Assembly (NCBI RefSeq): GCF_014646295.1
Contig: NZ_BMNE01000001.1
Location: forward strand, 992,001 to 1,056,000
Length of the DNA: 64,000 bases
Direction: 5' to 3'
Origin: Nocardia rhizosphaerihabitans
GTDB lineage: Bacteria; Actinomycetota; Actinomycetes; Mycobacteriales; Mycobacteriaceae
Shown here: one piece after another, positions 1 to 8,313 of the stretch
Numbering within the stretch: position 1 is the first letter of the stretch
How the letters are laid out: each line of letters opens with the position of its first letter
The notes under the pieces: model-generated
Told to the model about the DNA's origin: nothing
What the model saw: only the letters and a program-made list of their open reading frames with translations
Database searches by the model: none
Position numbers and translations under genes: made by a program

Positions 1-821
1 GCCTGGCCACAACCCATCTGCGCGAGAGTCTCGAATCCGAGCTCGTCGCCTCCTTCGATGTGGACGAGCTGCTCGACTACCGCTCGCGCCGTCCGCTGAT
101 GACGTTCAAGACCGATCATTTCTCCGACTACGCCGAGCCCGAGCTGAACCTGTGGGCCCTGCGCGACACAGCGGGTACCCCGTTCCTGCTGCTGGCGGGC
201 CTGGAACCGGATCTGCGCTGGGAGAAGTTCACGACCGCGGTGCGGCTGCTGGCCGAACAGCTCGGGGTCCGGCGCACGATCGGCCTGTCCGCGATCCCGA
301 TGGCGATCCCGCACACCCGCCCGCTGGGCGTGACCGCGCATTCCTCGGATCGCTCGCTGATCGGCGAGCACCAGCGCTGGCCCGGTGAGCTGCAGGTGCC
401 GGGCAGCGCGTCCTCGCTGCTCGAGTTCCGGATGGCTCAGCACGGGCACGAGTCGCTCGGCTTCTCCGTGCACGTGCCGCACTACCTGGCCCAGACCGAC
501 TATCCCGAGGCCGCGCAGACCCTGCTGGAGAACGTCGCCGACAACGCGGGCCTGGAACTGCCGCTGGCGGCGCTGGGCGAGGCCGCGGCGCGCGTCCGCG
601 AGCAGGTCGCCGAGCACATCGCGGGCAACGAGGAAGTCGAGACGGTCGTCACGGCGCTGGAACGCCAGTACGACAGCTTCGTCACCGCCCAGGAACGCCA
701 GTCCAGCCTGCTGGCAGGCGACGGCGAACTGCCCAGCGGTGAGGAGCTCGGCGCGGAGTTCGAGCGCTTCCTGGCCGAACAGGGCGGCTACGACGACACC
801 TCCGGCGACGACAAAGCCTGA
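1..821 (+). CDS. PAC2 family protein (3' part, 5' end outside window)
   Basis: The frame is open from base 3, so the start lies upstream of the window; the GTG at 60 is internal. The visible part carries the PAC2 (proteasome assembly chaperone 2-like) fold: a conserved hydrophobic LLLAGLEPDLRW strand, a GLSAIPMAIPHTRP segment, and an acidic C-terminal tail rich in Glu and Asp. In mycobacteria the orthologous position is Rv2714, whose cellular role is unclear. It is followed 84 bp later by a Ski2-like helicase on the same strand. The family assignment is by recognition of the motifs; no enzymatic function is claimed. Confidence 0.8.
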   Translation, partial: LATTHLRESLESELVASFDVDELLDYRSRRPLMTFKTDHFSDYAEPELNLWALRDTAGTPFLLLAGLEPDLRWEKFTTAVRLLAEQLGVRRTIGLSAIPMAIPHTRPLGVTAHSSDRSLIGEHQRWPGELQVPGSASSLLEFRMAQHGHESLGFSVHVPHYLAQTDYPEAAQTLLENVADNAGLELPLAALGEAAARVREQVAEHIAGNEEVETVVTALERQYDSFVTAQERQSSLLAGDGELPSGEELGAEFERFLAEQGGYDDTSGDDKA

Positions 822-914
822 CCAGGGGACCCCCGGGGCGTACCTCCGCCTCCGCTCCGGCCGTGCGCAGGTCTGACGAGGGCTACGCCCGCTGCGCCCA
901 CTAGGGTGGTCGGA

Positions 915-3413
915 GTGGATCTGACCGACCTGCTCGAAATTCCCGGGACCGACGCCGACGCACTCTACGAGTCGTTCGCGGTGTGGGCCGCCGAGCAGGG
1001 CACCCCCCTGTATCCGGCGCAGGACGAGGCGCTGATGGAGCTGGCGTCGGGGTCCAATGTCATCCTGGCCACCCCGACCGGCTCCGGGAAGTCCCTCGTC
1101 GCGGTCGGCGCGCACCTGTTCGCGATGGCCAACGGGCAGCGCAGCTACTACACCGCGCCCATCAAGGCGCTGGTGAGCGAGAAGTTCTTCGCACTGTGCG
1201 AGGTGTTCGGCGCCGAGAATGTCGGCATGGTCACCGGTGACGCCGCGGTCAACGCCGACGCCCCGATCATCTGCGCGACCGCGGAGATCCTCGCGAATCT
1301 GGCGCTGCGCGAGGGCGCGGCCGCCGAGGTCGGCCAGGTCGTGATGGACGAGTTCCACTTCTACGCCGACCCCGATCGCGGCTGGGCCTGGCAGGTGCCG
1401 ATCATCGAGCTGCCGCGCGCGCAGTTCCTGCTGATGTCGGCGACGCTGGGCGAGGTCGACTTCTTCGCGACCGATCTCGAAAGCCGCACCGGCCGGAGCA
1501 CGGCGGTCGTCGCGGGCACCGAACGCCCTGTCCCGCTGATGTTCTCGTATGTGCGCACCCCCATCACCGAGACCATCGAAGAGCTGGTGACCACCAACCA
1601 GGCGCCGGTGTATGTCGTGCACTTCACCCAGGCCGCCGCGCTGGAGCGCGCGCAGGCACTGACCAGCGTGAATTTCGCCACCCGCGCCGAGAAGGACGCG
1701 ATCGCCACCGCCATCGGCGAGTTCCGCTTCGCCGCGGGCTTCGGCAAGACCCTCTCGCGCCTGATCCGGCACGGCATCGGCGTGCACCACGCGGGCATGC
1801 TGCCCAAATACCGCAGGCTCGTGGAGAAACTCGCCCAGGACGGTCTGCTCAAGGTGGTGTGCGGCACAGACACCCTCGGTGTCGGCATCAACGTGCCGAT
1901 CCGCACGGTGCTGCTGACCGGGCTCACCAAGTTCGACGGTGTGCGCACCCGCAGGCTCAAGGCCCGCGAGTTCCACCAGATCGCCGGACGCGCGGGCCGC
2001 GCCGGCTACGACACCATGGGCACCGTCGTCGTGCAGGCGCCCGAACACGAGGTGGAGAACGCGCGCCTGATCGCCAAGGCGGGCGACGACCCGAAGAAGC
2101 AGCGAAAGGTGCAGCGCCGCAAGCCGCCCGAGGGCTTCGTCTCTTGGAGCGAGGAGACCTTCGACCGCCTGGTCTCCGCGCAGCCGGAGCCGATGGTGTC
2201 GCGCTTCGCGGTGACCAACGCCATGCTGCTCAACGTGATCGCCCGCCCCGGCAACTGCTTCGTCGCCATGCGGCACCTGCTCGAGGACAACCACGAGCCG
2301 CGCGCCGCCCAGCGCAAGCACATCCTGCGCGCGATCCGGCTCTACCGCGCCCTGCGCGATGCCGGTGTGGTGCAACAGCTCTCCGAACCCGACGCCAAGG
2401 GCCGGATGGCGCGGCTCACCGTCGACCTGCAACGTGATTTCGCCCTCGACCAGCCGCTGTCACCGTTCGCGCTGGCCGCCTTCGAGCTGCTCGATCGCGA
2501 GAGCCCCACCTACACCCTGGATGTCGTCTCGCTGATCGAGGCGACCCTGGAGGACCCCCGCCAGCTGCTGATGGCCCAGCAGCACAAGGCCCGCGGCGCC
2601 GCGGTGGCCGAGATGAAGGCCGACGGCATCGAATACGAGGAGCGGATGGAGCTCCTGGAAGAGGTCACCTGGCCCAAGCCACTGGCCGAGCTGATCGACC
2701 CCGCCTTCGAGACCTACCGGGCCGGGCATCCGTGGGTCTCGGAGTTCGCGCCGTCACCGAAATCGGTGGTGCGCGACATGATCGAGCGCGCGATGACCTT
2801 CGCCGAACTGATCTCGTTCTACGAACTCGCCCGCTCGGAGGGCGTGGTGCTGCGCTACCTCGCCGACGCCTACCGCGCGCTGCGCCGCACGGTGCCCGAC
2901 GCGGCCCGCACCGAGGAACTCGACGACCTCACCGAATGGCTCGGCGAGCTGATCCGCCAGGTGGATTCGAGCCTGCTCGACGAATGGGAGCAGCTCACCA
3001 ACCCCGGCGCGGAGAACGACGCCGAGCAGATCGCGTTCGGCGCGGAGTCGGTGCGCCCGATCTCGGCCAACGAGCGCGCCTTCCGGGTGATGGTGCGCAA
3101 CGCCATGTTCCGCCGGGTCGAGCTGGCCGCCCGGCAACGCTGGTACGACCTGGAGGAGCTCAGCCCGGGCCCCGACTGGGCGCAGGACTTCGCGCCCTAC
3201 TTCGAGGAGTACGCCTCGATCGGCACCGGCCCTGACGCGCGCGGCCCGCAGCTGTTCCAGGTGGAGCAGCGACCCGGCTTCTGGCATGTGCGCCAGGTGC
3301 TCGACGACCCCGCGGGCGACCACGGCTGGGCGCTGGCGGCCATCGTCGATCTGGAGGAGTCCGACGCCGCGGGGGAAGTGGTGTTCGACGAGGTCACGGT
3401 AGCGGCGGGCTGA
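915..3413 (+). CDS. DEAD/DEAH-box (Ski2-like) RNA helicase with DUF3516-type C-terminus
   Basis: A superfamily 2 helicase of about 832 residues. Visible motifs are the Walker A TPTGSGKS near residue 55, the Walker B/motif II MDEFHFY (DEFH), motif III SATLG, the Ski2-type HHAGMLPKYR, and motif VI QIAGRAGRAGYD. The C-terminal half has no helicase motifs and matches the extension (DUF3516 type) of actinobacterial Ski2-like proteins. Such enzymes unwind structured RNA with ATP. A GTG exists at 906, but the AGGGTGG Shine-Dalgarno at 903-909 overlaps it and fits the GTG at 915, which is preferred. It follows the PAC2 gene and may be cotranscribed with it. Confidence 0.88.
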   Translation: MDLTDLLEIPGTDADALYESFAVWAAEQGTPLYPAQDEALMELASGSNVILATPTGSGKSLVAVGAHLFAMANGQRSYYTAPIKALVSEKFFALCEVFGAENVGMVTGDAAVNADAPIICATAEILANLALREGAAAEVGQVVMDEFHFYADPDRGWAWQVPIIELPRAQFLLMSATLGEVDFFATDLESRTGRSTAVVAGTERPVPLMFSYVRTPITETIEELVTTNQAPVYVVHFTQAAALERAQALTSVNFATRAEKDAIATAIGEFRFAAGFGKTLSRLIRHGIGVHHAGMLPKYRRLVEKLAQDGLLKVVCGTDTLGVGINVPIRTVLLTGLTKFDGVRTRRLKAREFHQIAGRAGRAGYDTMGTVVVQAPEHEVENARLIAKAGDDPKKQRKVQRRKPPEGFVSWSEETFDRLVSAQPEPMVSRFAVTNAMLLNVIARPGNCFVAMRHLLEDNHEPRAAQRKHILRAIRLYRALRDAGVVQQLSEPDAKGRMARLTVDLQRDFALDQPLSPFALAAFELLDRESPTYTLDVVSLIEATLEDPRQLLMAQQHKARGAAVAEMKADGIEYEERMELLEEVTWPKPLAELIDPAFETYRAGHPWVSEFAPSPKSVVRDMIERAMTFAELISFYELARSEGVVLRYLADAYRALRRTVPDAARTEELDDLTEWLGELIRQVDSSLLDEWEQLTNPGAENDAEQIAFGAESVRPISANERAFRVMVRNAMFRRVELAARQRWYDLEELSPGPDWAQDFAPYFEEYASIGTGPDARGPQLFQVEQRPGFWHVRQVLDDPAGDHGWALAAIVDLEESDAAGEVVFDEVTVAAG

Positions 3414-3517
3414 GCCATACCTGTTCGCTATCACGAAAAATGACGAATGTTTGACGGATTCGTTGTTGGGTAGGCGCCGCTGATAGTCTCTCCCGGCCGC
3501 CGACCGAAAGTTCAACT

Positions 3518-4633
3518 ATGCCCGAATCCCCGTACCTTGTCATCTACCCCGAACGGGTACGTGCCAATTACCGAGCTCTCGCAGCCGCCGTGTCGGCGCG
3601 GCGCACCCGGGGCACCCGGATCAGGTACGCGGTGAAGGCGGCACCGGTCGACGAGTTGCTGACGCTGCTCGACGCCGAAGGCGCGGAGTTCGACGTCGCC
3701 AGCATCGGCGAGATCGACCAGGCCGTGCGCCTCGGCATCGACCCGGGCAAGCTCTGCTACGGCAACCCGATCAAGAAGAGCGCCCACATCGCGCGCGCCT
3801 TCGCCCTCGGTGTGCGCCGCTACGCCTTCGACACCGAAGACGACCTGCTGCGCATCGCCGAGCACGCCCCCGGTTCCGAGGTCGAGTGCCGATTCCTGTC
3901 CTCGGCGCCGGAGTCGCGCACCCCCTTCGGCACCAAGTTCGGGTGCGCGCCCGCCGAGGCGCTACGGCTGCTGGTGCGCGCCCGCGATCTGGGTCTGGTG
4001 GTGGGCGGCCCGTACTTCCACGTCGGCTCCCAGCAGCTGGACCCCGCCGCCTGGCGGATCGGCATCCAGCAGGCAGGTGAGATCGTGACGGCGTTGGCGG
4101 ACAAGGACATTCACGTCACCGCGGTCAATGTGGGCGGCGGTCTGCCGATCTCCTACGCCGACGCTGCCCCCGAACTCGACGCGATCGCCGCCGCCATGGC
4201 CGGCGCGGCCGCGGAGTTCCTGCCCGAATCCACCGGCCTGGTCGTCGAACCCGGCCGTGCGCTGGTGGGTAACGCGGGCACCATTCACGCCGAGGTCGTC
4301 GGCGTGCGTTTCGCGCCGGATGGCCGGCGCTGGGTGTATCTCGACATCGGCCGATACAACGGTATGGCCGAGACGGAGAACGAGTACATCGCCTACCGTT
4401 TCGTCACCGATCGCGACGGCGATCCGGTGGGCGAGGCGGTGGTCGCGGGTCCGACCTGCGACGGCGACGATGTACTGTATCAACGCACGAAGGTCCTTCT
4501 GCCGACCACGTTGCGAGCCGGTGATCAGATCCAGATCCTCGACACCGGCGCCTATACCGCGAGTTATTCGTCGGTGTCCTTCAATGGTTTTCCGCCCTTG
4601 ACCGTTCATGTCTCGGGCGCTGAGCGAGAGTGA
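3518..4633 (+). CDS. Ornithine/lysine-type PLP-dependent decarboxylase (alanine racemase fold)
   Basis: A group IV decarboxylase of 371 residues with an alanine racemase-like barrel. The PLP lysine is K40 in IRYAVKAAP, the cofactor-stacking histidine is H168 in YFHVGSQ, the phosphate-binding glycines are GGGLP at 206-210 and EPGR at 244-247, and the catalytic Cys-Asp pair is C314-D315 in GPTCDGDD. It should decarboxylate ornithine to putrescine or lysine to cadaverine; residues seen here do not decide which. The start ATG follows a 104-bp gap. Its stop overlaps the next gene by GTGA, and that gene makes decarboxylated AdoMet and transfers its aminopropyl group, so the pair forms a polyamine operon. 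Confidence 0.87.
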   Translation: MPESPYLVIYPERVRANYRALAAAVSARRTRGTRIRYAVKAAPVDELLTLLDAEGAEFDVASIGEIDQAVRLGIDPGKLCYGNPIKKSAHIARAFALGVRRYAFDTEDDLLRIAEHAPGSEVECRFLSSAPESRTPFGTKFGCAPAEALRLLVRARDLGLVVGGPYFHVGSQQLDPAAWRIGIQQAGEIVTALADKDIHVTAVNVGGGLPISYADAAPELDAIAAAMAGAAAEFLPESTGLVVEPGRALVGNAGTIHAEVVGVRFAPDGRRWVYLDIGRYNGMAETENEYIAYRFVTDRDGDPVGEAVVAGPTCDGDDVLYQRTKVLLPTTLRAGDQIQILDTGAYTASYSSVSFNGFPPLTVHVSGAERE

Positions 4634-5844
4634 GTTTGCCCATGACGGCGGAATTCACCGGCTGGCACGTGCTGGCCGAGTTCGGTGGTGTCGACACAGA
4701 CCTGTGTGACGATCTCGAACGACTCGAATCGGCGTTGCGTGAGTCTCTGATCGCGGCGGGCGTCACCATCTGCGATGTCGTTCACAAAAAGTTCGAACCG
4801 CAGGGGGTGACCGTCCTCGCCCTGTTGTCGGAGTCCCACGCCTCGATTCACACTTATCCGGAGTCCGGCGACATCTTCGTCGACGTCTTCACCTGCGGCA
4901 GCATCGGTGCGGGCGCGACGAAGGCTGTGGAACTTCTGCGAGACAAGTTGTCTCCCAAGAATGTTCGGATGCAAGTCGTCCAGCGCGGCCACGGCGCCGA
5001 GAAGATCTACGAACCGGTGGGCGACGGCCTGACCCGGATCTGGGATCTGCACGAGGTGATCGTGGACACCAATACCCCGTTCCAGCACATGGTGATCGCG
5101 CGGACCGATCAGGGCATCTCCCTGTTCTCCGACGACGATCGCCAGTCCACCGAGTTCTCCCAGGTCACCTACCACGAGGCCATGATGGTCCCGGCGTTCG
5201 TGCTCGCGGAGAAGCTCGACCGGGTGCTGATCATCGGGTCCGGCGAGGGTGTCGCCTCGCAGATGTCGGTGGCGGCCGGGGCGACCCACGTCGACCACGT
5301 CGACATCGATCAGCTCGAGGTGGAGCTGTGCGCGCAGCACCTGCCCTACGGCTACACCACCGAAGAGCTCACCGCCGCAGTGAAGGGCGAGGGCCCGGTG
5401 CACGTGCACTACGCCGACGGCTGGGACTTCCTGGCCAAGGCGCAGGAGGCGGGCACCCGCTACGACGTGATCGTCATCGATCTGCCGGACGAGCGCGTCG
5501 AGGACGCCCAGCACAACCGCCTCTACGAGTCGGAGTTCCTGTCCCGATGTAAGGCACTGCTGGCGCCCGGCGGCGTGCTGTCGGCCCAGGCCGGTTGCGC
5601 GACCATGTGGCGCAACGAAACCCTCAAGCGGTCGTGGGGCCGGTTCCACGAGCAGTTCGCCACCGTGGTCCCCTACGGCAGCGACGAGCACGAGTGGACC
5701 TTCCTGTTCGGCCTGAACGAGAAGATCGAGGACCCGGTGCGCGGCATGGCCGATCGCCTGGCCCTGCTCCCCTACCGCGCCGAGACCATCGACGCCCGCG
5801 CCATCGAGCGCGGCGCGATCGAGCCGTACGCCCTGCGCGGCTGA
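4630..5844 (+). CDS. Fused S-adenosylmethionine decarboxylase - spermidine synthase
   Basis: Two enzymes in one 404-residue chain. Residues 9-120 are a bacterial SpeD/SpeH: the processing motif SESHASIHTYPE places the self-cleavage between E68 and S69, which would become the pyruvoyl group, and C89 in DVFTCGS is the conserved proton donor. Residues 140-404 are an aminopropyltransferase: AdoMet-binding loop IIGSGEGVA (the usual form is GGGDG), acidic VDIDQLE, and catalytic-type VIVIDLPDE. Cleavage would release the SpeD beta chain and leave the alpha chain joined to the synthase. The GTG at 4630 overlaps the decarboxylase stop; an ATG at 4642 is an alternative. A terminator follows at 5862. 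Confidence 0.88.
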   Translation: MSLPMTAEFTGWHVLAEFGGVDTDLCDDLERLESALRESLIAAGVTICDVVHKKFEPQGVTVLALLSESHASIHTYPESGDIFVDVFTCGSIGAGATKAVELLRDKLSPKNVRMQVVQRGHGAEKIYEPVGDGLTRIWDLHEVIVDTNTPFQHMVIARTDQGISLFSDDDRQSTEFSQVTYHEAMMVPAFVLAEKLDRVLIIGSGEGVASQMSVAAGATHVDHVDIDQLEVELCAQHLPYGYTTEELTAAVKGEGPVHVHYADGWDFLAKAQEAGTRYDVIVIDLPDERVEDAQHNRLYESEFLSRCKALLAPGGVLSAQAGCATMWRNETLKRSWGRFHEQFATVVPYGSDEHEWTFLFGLNEKIEDPVRGMADRLALLPYRAETIDARAIERGAIEPYALRG

Positions 5845-5861
5845 GCGCGAGCGACAGACAC

Positions 5862-5905
5862 CGAAGGCGGTGATCCGGGTTCTCCGGGTCACCGCCTTCG
5901 TCGTT
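5862..5905 (+). terminator. Hairpin terminator after the polyamine operon
   Basis: A 17-bp inverted repeat with one G-U pair, beginning CGAAGGCGGTGA, has a 5-base loop (GTTCT) and is followed by TCGTTTCG. It lies 17 bp after the stop of the fused speD-speE gene. Confidence 0.8.
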
Positions 5906-5996
5906 TCGGCGGCCGAGCGCTCGATTCCGGTGCCGCGCGGCACCGAATGTTGGCACTATGCGAGGTGCGCAGCTCCGAGGAGAATCGAGTCCGCCC

Positions 5997-6557
5997 ATGA
6001 CACAGACACCGCTGTCCGCCGACGGTCTGATGCCGGTCCCCTTCCCGTCCGGCCACCGGCCCCGCCTCGAGGCGCTGTCCGCGGCAGGCCTCGCCGAGTT
6101 CGGCCGGTTGTTCGCCGCCGCGCCCGACGTGACGGCGGCCGGCTTCGCCCGGCTCGACGGCGACGTGACGATGCGCTCGTTTCCCGGTTCCGGCGAGCGG
6201 GTGCTCGCGCCGGTGATGGCGCGGCCGTCGTACTTCTGGGTCGCGAAGTCGTTTCGTCACGTGGACGGCGGTGTCGCGGTCGGCCACAATGTCTTCCGCC
6301 TGCTGGGTGGCATGCGTGCGCTGAATTTCGTGGCGACGGTGGGTGATTCCGTCATCGACGGGCGGCCCGCGGTGCTGTTCGACTACGACGACCCGCGGGT
6401 GGGATCGCGCCGACCGGCCCGCCGGATCTACGACGAACTGCGCGAGATCGAGCCGAACCTGTGGCTGGGCCCGAGCTACTTCACGACGCGGGCCAAGCGA
6501 ATCCCCCTGGGCTGGTTCGCACTCGACGCCTCGGTGCCGCTCGACGGCCCCGCCTGA
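5997..6557 (+). CDS. Conserved hypothetical cytoplasmic protein
   Basis: A protein of 186 residues that I do not recognise. It has no signal peptide or membrane segment. The second half is rich in aromatic and basic residues (PSYFWVAKSFRHVDGG, FDYDDPR, IEPNLWLGPSYF), which suggests a small beta-barrel of the lipocalin or DUF4334-like kind, but this is a guess. The ATG at 5997 is preferred over 5958 because a GAGGAGA stretch lies at 5977-5983. It stands alone between two terminator hairpins and converges with the tautomerase gene. Confidence 0.6.
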   Translation: MTQTPLSADGLMPVPFPSGHRPRLEALSAAGLAEFGRLFAAAPDVTAAGFARLDGDVTMRSFPGSGERVLAPVMARPSYFWVAKSFRHVDGGVAVGHNVFRLLGGMRALNFVATVGDSVIDGRPAVLFDYDDPRVGSRRPARRIYDELREIEPNLWLGPSYFTTRAKRIPLGWFALDASVPLDGPA

Positions 6558-6563
6558 CACGCC

Positions 6564-6602
6564 GGTGAGCCGGGCGCGCAGTACCCGCACCCGGCTCACC
6601 GA
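6564..6602. terminator. Bidirectional hairpin between convergent genes
   Basis: A perfect 12-bp stem (CGGTGAGCCGGG paired with CCCGGCTCACCG) with a 15-base loop sits between the stops at 6557 (+) and 6609 (-). There is no T-run on either side, as is common in actinobacteria. Confidence 0.6.
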
Positions 6603-6608
6603 AGGACT

Positions 6609-6821
6609 TCAGCCGCGCGCCGCGCGTTGAGCGCGGTACTCGGCGACGTTGACCCCGCCCACACCCCAATCCGTCAGCGGCACCTCGTCGATCACGACAT
6701 AGGTGCTGTCGGGCGCCTTGCCGAGGACGTCGAAGAGCAAGTCGGTGACGCCCTTGATCAACTGCCCCTTCTGCTCCGGGGTGACCCCTTCGTCGGTGAC
6801 CTTGATGTTGACATACGGCAT
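6609..6821 (-). CDS. 4-oxalocrotonate tautomerase family protein
   Basis: A 70-residue protein of the small tautomerase superfamily. Proline 2 of MPYVNIKVTDEG becomes the N-terminal catalytic base after Met removal; the TPEQKGQLIKGVTDLL helix and VVIDEVP strand are typical. These enzymes shift double bonds in keto/enol acids and work as hexamers or related oligomers. The gene lies 14 bp downstream of the SDR gene, with which it is probably cotranscribed and controlled by the TetR-type operator at 7598. The natural substrate is unknown. Confidence 0.88.
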   Translation of the reverse strand: MPYVNIKVTDEGVTPEQKGQLIKGVTDLLFDVLGKAPDSTYVVIDEVPLTDWGVGGVNVAEYRAQRAARG

Positions 6822-6835
6822 GGTTGGTTTCCTTT

Positions 6836-7576
6836 CTACGCCGCTCTACCTGAAATGAACCCGCCGTCGACGGGGAGGATGTGGCCGGTGACGAACTCGG
6901 CGTCGGCCAGGTACAGCACGGCCGCGGTGGTGTCGGCGACCTCGCCGATCCGGCCGAGCAGTGCCGCGCTCGCGGCGGCGCGGGTATCGCCGTCACCGAA
7001 CAGCGGGGTGCGGATGATGCCGGGGGCGACCGCGTTCACCCGGATCCGTGCCGGAGCGAGTTCGGCGGCGAGACTGGTGGTGAGCGCGTGTACGCCGCCC
7101 TTGCTGATCAGCGCCGCCGAGGCGGGCAACCCGGTCATGGCGTGGTCGATGAGCACGGTGCCGATGTTCACGATGCTGCCGCCCTCACCCTGGGCGAGCA
7201 GCTGTCGCACCACGGCCTGGGTGGTGAAGTAGGTGCCCTTGAGGTTGCCGCCGAGGAAGCGGTCGAGCTCGGCCTCGGTGACGTCGACGAACGGGGTCGC
7301 GCCGAACACGCCCGCGCTGTTGACCAGCGCGTCGACCCGGCCGAACCGGTCCAGCGCCGCCCGCACATACGCCGATCCCGTTGCGGGCGAACCGATATCG
7401 CCGACCACCGTGACCACCCGGTCCGGGGTGGCCAGTTCAGCGGCGACGGCAGCGAGCTTGTCCGCATCGCGCCCGCCGAGGACGACCGTGTCACCGCGGG
7501 CGACGAAGGCGCGGGCGACATCGCGTCCGATTCCACTGGATGCGCCGGTCACGATGACCGTCTTGGGTGTGGACAT
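6836..7576 (-). CDS. Atypical short-chain dehydrogenase/reductase lacking the catalytic tyrosine
   Basis: A 246-residue Rossmann-fold SDR. The cofactor loop TGASSGIG (residues 10-17) and the arginine after strand 2 (GGRDADK) suggest NADP(H). The NAG-type motif appears as VNSAG. At the active site the expected YxxxK reads ALISK: the lysine is kept but the tyrosine position is alanine, and the usual catalytic serine region reads VNIGTVL. The C-terminal PGIIRTPL and LPVDGGF are normal. It is first in a two-gene unit with the tautomerase. Because the tyrosine is missing, ordinary SDR chemistry should not be assumed; I recall similar ASAALxSKG sequences in other bacteria, so this looks like a subfamily and not a mutation. 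Confidence 0.85.
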   Translation of the reverse strand: MSTPKTVIVTGASSGIGRDVARAFVARGDTVVLGGRDADKLAAVAAELATPDRVVTVVGDIGSPATGSAYVRAALDRFGRVDALVNSAGVFGATPFVDVTEAELDRFLGGNLKGTYFTTQAVVRQLLAQGEGGSIVNIGTVLIDHAMTGLPASAALISKGGVHALTTSLAAELAPARIRVNAVAPGIIRTPLFGDGDTRAAASAALLGRIGEVADTTAAVLYLADAEFVTGHILPVDGGFISGRAA

Positions 7577-7597
7577 GAGCTGATCCTTTCGGGGAAA

Positions 7598-7614
7598 TAT
7601 ACGACCGGTCGTCT
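7598..7614. promoter_or_regulatory. TetR-type operator upstream of the SDR-tautomerase unit
   Basis: The sequence TATACGACCGGTCGTCT contains a perfect 12-bp palindrome ACGACCGGTCGT and lies 22 bp upstream of the SDR start. The identical 17 bp recur at 8277 in front of the TetR gene, which makes both strong candidates for the regulator's binding site. Confidence 0.8.
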
Positions 7615-7676
7615 TTAAATGGGTAACCAGCGAGACTTCGGGCAGGCCAGGCGATCAGGTCAGGGCGGCGGCGCGA

Positions 7677-8267
7677 TCACGGCCGGAAATAGTCGTCGAG
7701 TAGTCGCCGCAGGCATTTCTCGAGCGGCGCGATCGTGCGGTCGATCTTCATCCGGATCACCGCACCCTCCCAGGATTCGAGCAGCAGATCGGCGAGCTCG
7801 ACGGCATCGATGTCGGTGCGCACCGAGCCCTCGGACTGCGCGGTGCGCAGCGCATCGGCCACGCCGTCCCGCCAGGACGCCCACGCGGCCGACAGCGCCG
7901 TCCGCAGCACCTCGCTGCCCTCCAGCTCGCCGCCGAGGTTGGCGATCAGGCAGCCGCCGGTGTAGTCGGCGACCACGAAATCGTCGGTCAGCACGGCGAA
8001 GAACCGGCGCAGTCCGGTCAGCGCGTCGGGGGCGTCGGCGAACGCCGCGGCCAGGTTGCGCTGCACACACAGCGAGTGATGCTCGATCACCGCGTGCGCG
8101 AAGCCCTCCTTGCTGTCGAAGTAGTTGTAGAACGACCCTTTCGGCACACCGACCTTGTCGAGCACCTGCTTGATGCCGGTGCCGTGGTAGCCGTTGGACA
8201 GCAGGCCCGCCGCACCCTCCTCGATGAGGAGGGCCCGTGTGTCGTCACTGCGCCGTGGTCGTGCCAT
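7677..8267 (-). CDS. TetR/AcrR family repressor
   Basis: A 196-residue regulator. Residues 12-55 form the TetR helix-turn-helix, with the typical GTGIKQVLDKVGVPKGSFYNYFDSKE pattern broken here only by subfamily substitutions (positions about 30-54). The C-terminal ligand domain contains a cysteine in TGGCLIANLGGE, a place where NemR-like members carry a reactive cysteine. Its own operator lies 10 bp upstream of the start and an identical site precedes the SDR gene, so it probably represses itself and the SDR-tautomerase unit and is released by a reactive small molecule. The ligand is inferred only from the NemR-like resemblance. Confidence 0.9.
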   Translation of the reverse strand: MARPRRSDDTRALLIEEGAAGLLSNGYHGTGIKQVLDKVGVPKGSFYNYFDSKEGFAHAVIEHHSLCVQRNLAAAFADAPDALTGLRRFFAVLTDDFVVADYTGGCLIANLGGELEGSEVLRTALSAAWASWRDGVADALRTAQSEGSVRTDIDAVELADLLLESWEGAVIRMKIDRTIAPLEKCLRRLLDDYFRP

Positions 8268-8276
8268 GCGCCGAAC

Positions 8277-8293
8277 TATACGACCGGTCGTCT
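8277..8293. promoter_or_regulatory. TetR-type operator upstream of its own regulator gene
   Basis: A second copy of TATACGACCGGTCGTCT, identical to the site at 7598, sits 10 bp upstream of the TetR start codon. It probably mediates autoregulation. Confidence 0.8.
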
Positions 8294-8313
8294 ACTAATG
8301 GCAAGAGGGCCGT

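Noticed and set aside
3421..3517. A sigma-70-like promoter in front of the decarboxylase gene
   Set aside because: TTGACG at 3451 and TGATAG at 3481 are 24 bp apart, which is too far for a normal promoter.
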